Assembly: GCA_910585275.1 (NCBI GenBank)
Contig: CAJUCW010000016.1
Coordinates: 25,250-89,249 of the forward strand
Length of the DNA: 64,000 nucleotides
Source of the DNA: an uncultured Muribaculaceae bacterium
GTDB lineage: Bacteria; Bacteroidota; Bacteroidia; Bacteroidales; Muribaculaceae
Direction of reading: 5' to 3'
Shown here piece after piece: positions 18,162 to 26,195 of this stretch. A model generated the notes under the pieces. That model did no database searches, was not told where the DNA came from, and worked only from the letters and a program-made list of their open reading frames with translations. Every line of letters begins with the position of its first letter. Position 1 is the stretch's first letter. A program made the position numbers and the translations under genes.

Positions 18162-18246
18162 TTTGTCCCTTCAAAGGAGACTAATTTGCTCGATTTTGTC
18201 CCTTTTAAAGGGACAAAATCGGTAAAAACCGTCCCCTTTAAAGGGA
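18162..18246. promoter_or_regulatory. Three related palindromes, candidate operators
   Basis: The motif GTCCCTTTnAAAGGGAC is present three times: a degenerate copy at 18162-18182, a perfect inverted repeat of two 15-bp arms around a single central T at 18191-18221, and GTCCCCTTTAAAGGGA at 18231-18246. The last ends 8 nt before the -7 element of the next gene and therefore overlaps the promoter. Confidence 0.6.
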
Positions 18247-18254
18247 TTTTTTGT

Positions 18255-18262
18255 TATATTTG
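18255..18262 (+). promoter_or_regulatory. -7 element of the ATPase promoter; near-leaderless transcript
   Basis: TATATTTG lies 8 nt before the ATG at 18271. It is embedded in an inverted repeat TTGTT...AACAA (18251-18268). Confidence 0.6.
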
Positions 18263-18270
18263 CAACAAAA

Positions 18271-19455
18271 ATGAATGCTATGATTGATTTGCGCCTGATC
18301 ACCTATATGAACGAACAACTCCGTCAGACACCGATGGAGTTTTACCGCTATATGTATGACAAGATTTTGTGGAATGAGCGTCTCGTAGGGATTGTAGGTC
18401 CGCGTGGTGTGGGAAAATCTACAATGGTGAAGCAATATATACTCAATCAAGAAAATAGAAAGGAGTGGATATATGTTTCCGTTGACCATTCTTATTTTAC
18501 AGAGCATACCATCGTTGATTTTGCCGAATCTTGCATAAAGGAAGGAATCGGTCATATTGTGTTGGATGAAATTCATAAATATGGCAATTGGTCGCAAGAA
18601 CTTAAAGAAATATATGATTCGCATCCTTCTTTGCAGGTGATTTTTACGGGAAGTTCTGTTCTGGACATTATTAAAGGTCAGGCCGATTTAAGCCGAAGGG
18701 CATTGATCTTCGAAATGCAGGGACTCTCTTTCCGTGAGTTTCTTTTGCTCTTTCATGGTGTGTCGTTTCCTGTTTATTCTTTAGCCGAAATATTGGATTG
18801 CAAGGTAGAACTTCCCGACAATTATCATCCTTTGCCTCATTTTCGTGAGTATCTCGCCTACGGTTATTATCCATTTTGCACTCCGCAGACATATGCCATG
18901 CGTTTGCAGCAGGTAATAACCCAGACACTGGAAGTTGACATACCACAATATGCCGGAATGAACATCTCGACTACCAGAAAATTAAAGCAGCTTATGGCGG
19001 TGATTGCCAATTCCGCCCCGATAAAGCCAAGCGTCCAGAATTTAAGTGCCGAATTGAAGGTAAGCAAGAATGATGTGCCCGATTATCTGCTATATTTGGA
19101 AAAAGCGGGTTTACTTGCACAGGTGCGTGACGATACGGGAGGATTGCGTGGCTTGGGTAAGGTTGAAAAGGTGTTTCTCGACAATCCAAACCTGATGCAT
19201 GCAATCGGACGTCAGGAACCGAATATAGGTAATGTAAGGGAAACTTTCTTTTATAATCAGATGAGGGTTAACAACGATGTGACGACGTCAAAGGAAAGCG
19301 ACTTTTGCATTGGAGAATACACTTTTGAAATAGGTGGAAGAAAGAAAGGGAAGAAACATCTTGAAGGGGTTGAAAACGGCATTGTAGTGCGCGATGACAT
19401 CGAATACGGCCATTCGCAATTCATCCCCCTTTGGAATTTCGGCCTGAATTACTGA
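18271..19455 (+). CDS. AAA ATPase with DUF4143-type C-terminal domain
   Basis: A 394-residue protein: Walker A GPRGVGKSTMVKQY at about residues 48-56, Walker B GHIVLDEIHKYGNW at about 92, sensor IFTGSSVLDI, then a C-terminal domain of the DUF4143 class (Bacteroidetes 'ATP-binding protein' family, weakly PD-(D/E)XK-like, with FEIGGRKKGKK near the end). Cellular role is unknown; members are numerous and mobile in gut Bacteroidetes and some are toxin- or defence-linked. The strong palindromes in its promoter suggest tight repression. A second ATG three codons in is possible as the start. Confidence 0.8.
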   Translation: MNAMIDLRLITYMNEQLRQTPMEFYRYMYDKILWNERLVGIVGPRGVGKSTMVKQYILNQENRKEWIYVSVDHSYFTEHTIVDFAESCIKEGIGHIVLDEIHKYGNWSQELKEIYDSHPSLQVIFTGSSVLDIIKGQADLSRRALIFEMQGLSFREFLLLFHGVSFPVYSLAEILDCKVELPDNYHPLPHFREYLAYGYYPFCTPQTYAMRLQQVITQTLEVDIPQYAGMNISTTRKLKQLMAVIANSAPIKPSVQNLSAELKVSKNDVPDYLLYLEKAGLLAQVRDDTGGLRGLGKVEKVFLDNPNLMHAIGRQEPNIGNVRETFFYNQMRVNNDVTTSKESDFCIGEYTFEIGGRKKGKKHLEGVENGIVVRDDIEYGHSQFIPLWNFGLNY

Positions 19456-19601
19456 ATTTTGGAATTATATAAAAATGAGGGTGTATCAGAATTGTTAGAC
19501 AGCCCCACTGTTTAACATATTGTTTAACGTCCCCGATGTTCATGTTTGACATTTGTTGAATTTAAACAAATAACTAAATTGTTATGGACTATGCTATCCT
19601 A

Positions 19602-21170
19602 TCAAATGTCGCGTGCTACGGTCCAGCCGGTGATGGTGCGGGTCGCGGTGGAGAAGTTTACGCCGATTCGGATGGTCTCCCTGCCGTCAGCAGCGAAAGG
19701 GAGGGCGTAGTGCCGCTCCTCGGTCTGGCGCAGGGCTTCCTCCGGCGTGCGGTCGAGTTTCAGTTCGATGATATATAGGAATCTCTGTGTGCGTATTAAC
19801 AGGTCGATACGGCCCTCGGAGGTGCAGTATTCGGTCTCCACATGTAGTCCTAAGAGAATCATGAGCATAAGCAATGCGTTGTGGAGGTTGCGCTCGCTGT
19901 CCATCTCCATGCGGTAGGACACCGACGAGAACATGCTCTGGAGTCTGCGCATGAAGCCCTCGACGTCGCCACCATTCAATTCCTCGACAAATTCACCAAT
20001 GAAGAATTCGGTATCACCTCTCGGGATATTGGCATACCGCGGGAGCAGATATCCGAGAAAGCCGTCTTTCACCTCCCCGTTGGGAAGACCGAGCGTGAAG
20101 ATATTATTGCGAAATGATTTTATGGTCAGATAGCCGGTCTGATAGAGGAGAGCCTCCGGATTCGGACTGTCGAAATCGAGTCCCTCGAGCATGCCTTGGC
20201 TACAACGCGCCTCGAAGAGCGATTTCAGGTCTATGTCGAAGCGTTTCAACTGATGCTCCAGAAGGGTCATACCTCCCGATTTAATCCAATAATTGTCGAT
20301 TTCCTCCCTGTCCATTACGTTCAGAAGAGAGTATGGATTATAGATATCAGGACTTTTTTTGGCGAAATGATAGCCGTCGAAGCGACTTTTTAACATCTCA
20401 TGGATCTCCTCCGTGGTCACTCCTTCGGTTTCGGCAAGATCTTCCATCCCCTGCCGGAAATATTCGGACAGTTCCTGTTCAGTGATGCCGCATATAGCCG
20501 CGAATGCGGGCATGAAGCTGATGTCCATTATATTGTTGAGTCCGGAGAACACCGACAGGTGGGCGAAACGACTCACACCGGTCAGGAAGACCATTCGGAT
20601 GTATTGTGCGCTGCTCTTGAAGTTGGAGTAAAGGGAGGTAAGCTCTTCCCTCATCTTCACAAACCGTGTGTCGTTGTGGAGGTTGTTGACCAGCGGCTTG
20701 TCGTATTCATCTACAAGGATGATTACCTGCTTGCCCGTCTTCTCATAGGCATTGGAAATCACCTCCCTGAATCTCAGGGAAAAACTGTCTGTCTGAAGAT
20801 GGCAATCGTATTCATTCTCCCATTTTTCTATATTGTATTCTAATATCTCGGCAAGGGCCTCATCTCTGGCGTAAGATTCTATATTCAAGTCAAGATATAA
20901 GACTGGACAGGGCTCCCAGTCCCAGTCCATTGTGTCGGCATAGAGTCCTTTGAATAGTTCGCGCCGCCCTTCGAAGAAGCAACGCATCATCGACAGGAAA
21001 AGACTCTTCCCGAACCGGCGGGGACGCCCCAGGAAGAAATATTTTCCGCCACGGTCGAGAAGCTGTTCTACATACTGTGTCTTGTCAACATACAGACAGT
21101 CTCTTTCTCTCAGAGCCTCAAACGACTGTTCACCAACCGGGTATTTTATCTTCTTTCCCATATCCTGCAT
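19602..21170 (-). CDS. AAA-ATPase-like / PD-(D/E)XK nuclease domain protein
   Basis: A 522-residue protein of the large Bacteroidetes family combining PF09820-type ATPase and a C-terminal PD-(D/E)XK domain. Visible motifs: VDKTQYVEQLLDRGG and FFLGRPRRFGKSLFLSMM (Walker A), ILVDEYDKPLVN (Walker B), FLTGVSRF, and the nuclease-like segment GRIDLLIRTQRFLYIIELKL with D and ExK near the C-terminus. Function is unknown. These genes occur in many near-identical paralogues per genome and are a common source of recombination. Convergent with the DUF4143 ATPase gene. Confidence 0.85.
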   Translation of the reverse strand: MQDMGKKIKYPVGEQSFEALRERDCLYVDKTQYVEQLLDRGGKYFFLGRPRRFGKSLFLSMMRCFFEGRRELFKGLYADTMDWDWEPCPVLYLDLNIESYARDEALAEILEYNIEKWENEYDCHLQTDSFSLRFREVISNAYEKTGKQVIILVDEYDKPLVNNLHNDTRFVKMREELTSLYSNFKSSAQYIRMVFLTGVSRFAHLSVFSGLNNIMDISFMPAFAAICGITEQELSEYFRQGMEDLAETEGVTTEEIHEMLKSRFDGYHFAKKSPDIYNPYSLLNVMDREEIDNYWIKSGGMTLLEHQLKRFDIDLKSLFEARCSQGMLEGLDFDSPNPEALLYQTGYLTIKSFRNNIFTLGLPNGEVKDGFLGYLLPRYANIPRGDTEFFIGEFVEELNGGDVEGFMRRLQSMFSSVSYRMEMDSERNLHNALLMLMILLGLHVETEYCTSEGRIDLLIRTQRFLYIIELKLDRTPEEALRQTEERHYALPFAADGRETIRIGVNFSTATRTITGWTVARDI

Positions 21171-21192
21171 TTGTTATTCTCGGAAATATCCT

Positions 21193-21200
21193 CAAAGATA
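21193..21200 (-). promoter_or_regulatory. -7 element upstream of the 522-aa ATPase
   Basis: TATCTTTG on the minus strand, 22 nt before the start codon. Confidence 0.5.
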
Positions 21201-21382
21201 TAATAAAATAACAATTTCTGCAAATATCTATTTGCAGACTCTAACCTTTAGAGAATTTAATGCCGCACTCAGATTCTGAAAGCTTAGCTTTATAGGGACC
21301 GAATTGACAATCACCGCCATAAGTTGTCTTAGGGATTATCTGTAATGATTACTTTTTATAAAGTTATTTTAATTGGGGGATT

Positions 21383-21432
21383 ATTTCTATTCGCCATTTA
21401 CAGCAAATTTGCTGTAAATGGCGAATAGAAAT
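21383..21432. repeat. Perfect 50-bp palindrome without loop
   Basis: Two 25-bp arms meet with no spacer: ATTTCTATTCGCCATTTAC on the left reads back exactly on the right, with centre AGCAAATTTGCT. It lies 39 nt beyond the 3' end of the esterase gene. There is no U-tract on either strand, so a standard terminator is not obvious. Confidence 0.85.
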
Positions 21433-21470
21433 GGAATATATAAGATAGACGTATCTTGACAAATTGATTG

Positions 21471-23150
21471 TCAGTTTACTTGGCATTTTATTGGGTCGGC
21501 GGAGGGGATGACGGTTATGTGGAACGAGTCGCCTTTGACGACAGTCGCGAGTTTTTTGCCGCCTCTCTTTGCTTCTATTTTCTTGCCTTTCCAATCTCCC
21601 TTTATGCAAATGGTTACGGGGGCCGTGAAAAGTCCGGGGTCGAGATTCATTTCGGTTGTTATGTCGAAACCGTATTTTTTAGGATATAACTTTATGACCG
21701 TATTGTCTCGAATTGTCCTGTAAGCGGCGCATTCCTTAAAGGTGCCCACCCAGATGTCATCCTCATGGCTCTTCACATATTCAAACATATCCCATAGGTC
21801 TTTTGGGGTGTGCCATTTATCGTAGCCTGTGGTGATGCCATGTGTCATGGTAACTCCCCACAAACCGTTTTTCATTACATCGTCAACCCATTTTTTTATT
21901 TTTTCGGGGGTGGATTTGTTGTTTTGCTGTCCGATTCCGGTCTGGTGCATGCGTGTGCCCACACGCCCTTCTTCGGCGATATCAATGAGCCATGGGCGTG
22001 TAGCATTGAAAGGATAGCAGAACGTGAGAGGCTTTTGTCCCACGTGACGCATTATTGCGCTATCATTCATCTCTATATTTTTGCGCGCTTCTTCAGGCGA
22101 CATCAGAACCAGCTTTCCATGACTCCACGAATGGTTGGAAATCTCATGTCCCCTTTCCGACATTTCTTTTAGTTGACTCCACGACATACGAGGTCTTACG
22201 GAATCACCATCATCTATCTTTTTACCGATAATCCAGAAAGTGCCTCTAAAACCACGTTTTTCAAGTTCAGGGGCTGCCAACAGATAATGGTCGAGGTCTC
22301 CGTCGTCGAAAGTGAAACTGATTGCAGACTTCTTTCCATATTTGTAAGGGGTGATATAGGCTGACTCTACGAGCGGGGTCATTGCGTCGGCGTAGCGTCG
22401 GCCGAGTTCAATCTGGGCTTTACGGCTGAAGTGCGGGTCCTGGGGTTTGTCTTTGAAAAGGCGGCCGAGACCGTCGCTCGTCACGTAGTTGCAATTCTTT
22501 ACTTCCCGGCATATTGCAGGCACTACTGAGTCATTGAAGTTACGAATATCCTCTTCCGGCGCCCATTCCCATTGACCTAACTGACCTATTACCACAGGGA
22601 TGTCGCCATGTCCGAGTGAATCGCGCAGCGCGGTAATCATTGTCTTGAATTTTCCGGCATAGTCAGGTGTCTTTTTCTGAACGTTGGTTTCTCCCTGATG
22701 CCATAGTATCCCTTTCAGATTGCCATGAGGTATTGCCTGGCGTGTACGCCTGACGGCCTCATCGAGGAATCCGTCTTTATGTTGTGGTTGCCAACTCATT
22801 ATGGATGACCCTCCCTTGGCGTTCACAACGAGAAGAATCTTTCTTCCGGTGCGTCCGTGCATAAGTTTTGAAAAATTGTTGGCCAGGGAATAACCCTGCA
22901 GTTTCAAATCCTTGCGGATGGACGAATATTTATTGAAAGGAGCCTTGGCTTTCTCCGGCACCCCTTCGGAATTCAGTAGCCATACCCCTTCTATCGTTTT
23001 CGTCGTGTCTTCCGGTTCGAAACTGCCGCGTCCTGCCATGTTCGACTGCCCGATGAGAAGATATATGTCATAGTCGTCGGAAAAGCCATAGCAGTTTGCC
23101 CCAATAAGGCAAACTGCTATGGTAGTGAAAATGTATTTTAATATGTTCAT
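21471..23150 (-). CDS. Secreted two-domain esterase: SASA-type acetylesterase fused to polysaccharide deacetylase
   Basis: A 559-residue protein from the ATG at 23150, which gives a signal peptide (MNILKYIFTTIAVCLIGANCYG). Residues ~27-275 form a sialate-O-acetylesterase/CE6-like SGNH domain with YLLIGQSNMAGRG, GILWHQGETNV and DPHFS carrying Ser, Glu/Gly and His landmarks. Residues ~285-490 are a NodB-type deacetylase with SFTFDDGD and EISNHSWSHG, supplying the Asp-His-His metal triad. A short beta-rich segment ends the protein. Both active sites look intact. It would strip acetyl groups from plant polysaccharide before the neighbouring glycosidases act. An unusual 15-bp hairpin lies within its signal-peptide codons. 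Confidence 0.85.
   Translation of the reverse strand: MNILKYIFTTIAVCLIGANCYGFSDDYDIYLLIGQSNMAGRGSFEPEDTTKTIEGVWLLNSEGVPEKAKAPFNKYSSIRKDLKLQGYSLANNFSKLMHGRTGRKILLVVNAKGGSSIMSWQPQHKDGFLDEAVRRTRQAIPHGNLKGILWHQGETNVQKKTPDYAGKFKTMITALRDSLGHGDIPVVIGQLGQWEWAPEEDIRNFNDSVVPAICREVKNCNYVTSDGLGRLFKDKPQDPHFSRKAQIELGRRYADAMTPLVESAYITPYKYGKKSAISFTFDDGDLDHYLLAAPELEKRGFRGTFWIIGKKIDDGDSVRPRMSWSQLKEMSERGHEISNHSWSHGKLVLMSPEEARKNIEMNDSAIMRHVGQKPLTFCYPFNATRPWLIDIAEEGRVGTRMHQTGIGQQNNKSTPEKIKKWVDDVMKNGLWGVTMTHGITTGYDKWHTPKDLWDMFEYVKSHEDDIWVGTFKECAAYRTIRDNTVIKLYPKKYGFDITTEMNLDPGLFTAPVTICIKGDWKGKKIEAKRGGKKLATVVKGDSFHITVIPSADPIKCQVN
23086..23122 (-). promoter_or_regulatory. 15-bp hairpin inside the start of the esterase coding region
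   Basis: Left arm CCATAGCAGTTTGCC at 23086-23100, a 7-nt loop, and a perfectly complementary right arm at 23108-23122. It covers codons ~10-22 of the esterase gene, within the signal peptide, and could hinder early translation. Confidence 0.7.
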
Positions 23151-23193
23151 AGATAGATTTATAATTATATAACGAAGAGTATGAAGATGAGGT

Positions 23194-24540
23194 TTAGTCT
23201 TTAGTGTCGGGAGCGATTTCAGATGCGGGAGACGAACCTTTAGCATGAAAACGGTGTCCCATTTTTTTACCATAGGCGGGAGACGACGGCTTAAGTTTCA
23301 AGAATGTGATGTCGGGCAATGAGCCGTCGGCATTTCTCGGTTTCAACAGTTGCGAAGCATCGAGGCTTTCAAAGTCGGAATCCTTTAAAGAAATATCTGA
23401 GAAGAAAGAGTTGTTGGAGGCAGAGCTGAGATTTTGGTCGAAATTTACGCAGTCGGCACCGGAAAGGGTCGGTTTGTAAGCAACATTGTTAGAGAGATTG
23501 TGTCCATATCCTTCGACATCCACTGCTTCCTGATGCGACTTGCGATTGACCATATTGAAATTCCTTGTGTTGTGGAAAGCTGTGTTGTTGGTGAAATCAA
23601 GGCCTCCGAGATGATGGTTGGCATAAAAACCGTTTTGCTTGTTCGACCATGAAATACAGTTCCTGACTATATTGCGGGGAGGAACTTTCTTAGAGTCAAC
23701 AGTCGGTTTCATACCGTATCCGCCGGATTTGAATCCTGTGCCGTCGCCTCTTGAAATCCTGTCGGCATCATAGCCGTTTTCCTATGCCCAGCAGTTTTCA
23801 ATAATGACCGGTGCGAGGTTGTTGATGAGGTCGTAGCCGTCGTCGCTGTTGCGCCAGGCGCGGCAACCCTTCACTACGTTTCCGGTGTAGCTTGCACCGT
23901 TGAGGTGGAATCCGAATCCGTCGCAGTTGCCACCGTATCCGTTTTCCGACACTGGGTCGTAGTTATTGTAAGCATCGCAGTTCAGCACGAGATTGTCGGA
24001 GCCCTTTGTGGCATAAACCCCGATTCCCATGCCGTCGTGCATGTTCACTCGCTCGATGATGCAGTTGCTGCCGCCGAAGAGCCCCACATTGATGCTTTGC
24101 GTGTGGCCGGTCTGGGTCACCTGTATTCCCACGATATCGAAGTCTTTCAGATGCCAATAGTCTGATTTTACGTAGAATCCCATTACCCTTTCGTCAGGTC
24201 TCACTTCGGAGAGGTCTATGACGGCTTTCTCTCCGGGGTAGCCGGATATGGTGATAGGAGAACCGGCTATCCCGTTTGTGAAAAGGTCATAGACGCAGGA
24301 ATAAACACCCTCGGCATTCTTGCGCATGATATCTGAATTATTAGGTTTATAAGTCCCTTCTCTCAGATATATGGTAGAACCCGGTTTGGCTGATTGGATA
24401 GCCTTCTTGATAGAATGGTATGGAGCTTCGATGCTCCCGCTGTTGTTGTCGTCGCCGTCGGGGGCTACATAGTAATCCGTGGCTGAAACATTCATGCAGA
24501 ATGCAAGCATCGACGCCGATATAGTCGAAATCCTTTTCAT
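23194..24540 (-). pseudogene. Right-handed beta-helix (pectate-lyase-like) protein interrupted by an amber codon
   Basis: One continuous frame of 449 codons broken by a TAG at 23779-23781. The intact paralogue upstream has TGG (Trp) at the same place, within NCWAWENGYDAD, so a single base change explains the stop. The part before the stop has the signal peptide and YYVAPDGDDNNSGS...YHSIKKAIQSAKPGSTIYLREGTYK, typical of the pectate-lyase/beta-helix fold; the part after the stop remains in frame and conserved. It also lacks the C-terminal sorting-like tail of the paralogue, ending at APDTKD. It is probably a recently inactivated duplicate, unless the amber codon is read through. Confidence 0.85.
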
Positions 24541-24685
24541 GAAATTAAGGTTTTGTAGTTCTAAATTTTATAATTGAAGTTTGAATAACTTCAGTCGCTT
24601 ATTCCAGACGATTAACGGCTTGTCTTAAAATCGTCAATGCCAATCAATCCTCCATATCTGCAATCAGAAGGTTAAAAGAATGGAA

Positions 24686-26128
24686 TCATGGAATATAGAC
24701 TACCTTTCCCGATTTTATATAAAAACCTTTTGAGGGATTCTTTATGATTATGCCGTCCAACCCATAAACCGGTTCTTCGCTGTCGTCGTTAGTATCAGGT
24801 GTGATTTCCGAGACAGCGGAAGAATCTTCGGCAGGGAACTGATATCCCATTTTCATGCCGTAGGCAGTTGATGATGATTTAAACCTCATGAAAGTAATGT
24901 CGGGTAATGAACCGTCGGCATTTCTCGGCTTCAATAGTTGCGAAGCATCGAGGCTTTCAAAGTCGGAATCCTTTAAAGAAATATCTGAGAAGAATGTATT
25001 GTTGGATGCTGAACTGAGGCTTTGGTCGAAGTTCACACAGTCGGCACCGGAAAGGGTCGGTTTGTAAGAAACGTTGTTCGAGAGATTGTGTCCATATCCT
25101 TCTACATCCACAGCTTCCTGATGCGATTTGCGGTTGACCATATTGAAATTCCTTTTGTTGCGGAAAGCTGTGTTGTTGATGAAATCCAGTCCTGCCAGAT
25201 GATGGTTGGCATAAAAACCGTTTTGCTTGTTCGACCATGAAATACAGTTACGGACTATATTGCGCGGAGGTATTTTTTTAGAGTCAACGGTTGATTTCAT
25301 GCCATAGCCGCCGGATTTGAACCCGGTGCCGTCTCCTCTTGAAACCCTGTCGGCGTCGTAGCCGTTTTCCCATGCCCAACAGTTTTCTATGGTGACGGGG
25401 GCAAGATTGTTGATAAGGTCGTAGCCGTCGTCGCTGTTGCGCCATGCACGGCACCCTTTCACTACATTTCCCGTATAGCGTGCGTTATTGAGGTGGAATC
25501 CGAATCCGTCGCAATTGCCGCCTGCACCGTTTTCCGAGACCGGGTCATAGTTGTTGTATGCATCACAATTCAGCACGAGATTGTTGGACCCTCTTGTGGC
25601 ATAAACCCCGATTCCCATGCCGTCGTGCATGTTCACTCGTTCGATGATGCAGTTGCTGCCGCCGAAGAGTCCCACATTGATGCTTTGGGTATGCCCGGTC
25701 TGGGTCACCTGGATTCCGACGATATCGAAGTCTTTCAGATGCCAATAGTCTGATTTTACATAAAATCCTATCACCCTTGCGTCAGGTTTTACTTCGGAGA
25801 GGTCGATGACGGCTTTCTCTTCGGGATATCCTGAAATTGTGATGGGCGATCCTGCATTCCCTTTAGTGGAAAGGTCATAGACGCAGGAGTAAACACCTTC
25901 GGCATTCTCGCGCATGATATCGGAATTCAGGGGCTTATAAGTGCCTTCCCTCAGATATATGGTAGAACCCGGTTTGGCTGATTGGATAGCCTTCTTGATA
26001 GAATGGTATGGAGCTTCGATGCTCCCGCTGTTGTTGTCGTCGCCGTCGGGGGCTACATAGTAATCCGTGGCTGAAACATTCATGCAGAATGCAAGCATCG
26101 ACGCCGATATAATGAAAATCCTTTTCAT
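24686..26128 (-). CDS. Right-handed beta-helix (pectate-lyase-like) secreted protein
   Basis: A 480-residue protein from the ATG at 26128: signal peptide MKRIFIISASMLAFCMNVSA, then a parallel beta-helix with YYVAPDGDDNNSG at its start, the RVNMHDGMGIGVYATRG and NCDAYNNYDPVSENG coils, and DGYDLINNLAPVTIENCWAWENGYD. This is the pattern of PL1/PL9-type or related polysaccharide lyases of Bacteroidetes. The C-terminus GLDGIIIKNPSKGFYIKSGK resembles the short sorting tails seen on other proteins in this window. Likely acts on a pectic backbone; substrate is inferred from the neighbours (GH53, GH2). Confidence 0.82.
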   Translation of the reverse strand: MKRIFIISASMLAFCMNVSATDYYVAPDGDDNNSGSIEAPYHSIKKAIQSAKPGSTIYLREGTYKPLNSDIMRENAEGVYSCVYDLSTKGNAGSPITISGYPEEKAVIDLSEVKPDARVIGFYVKSDYWHLKDFDIVGIQVTQTGHTQSINVGLFGGSNCIIERVNMHDGMGIGVYATRGSNNLVLNCDAYNNYDPVSENGAGGNCDGFGFHLNNARYTGNVVKGCRAWRNSDDGYDLINNLAPVTIENCWAWENGYDADRVSRGDGTGFKSGGYGMKSTVDSKKIPPRNIVRNCISWSNKQNGFYANHHLAGLDFINNTAFRNKRNFNMVNRKSHQEAVDVEGYGHNLSNNVSYKPTLSGADCVNFDQSLSSASNNTFFSDISLKDSDFESLDASQLLKPRNADGSLPDITFMRFKSSSTAYGMKMGYQFPAEDSSAVSEITPDTNDDSEEPVYGLDGIIIKNPSKGFYIKSGKVVYIP

Positions 26129-26195
26129 GATAATGCGGTTTTGATTCTTTAAATGATTATTCAACTAACTATGTAACTTTTAAATTCATTAAAAA

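Noticed and set aside
19602..21170. Anti-phage function of the AAA/PD-(D/E)XK protein
   Set aside because: The family is very abundant and its role unknown; nothing in its neighbourhood supports a defence call.
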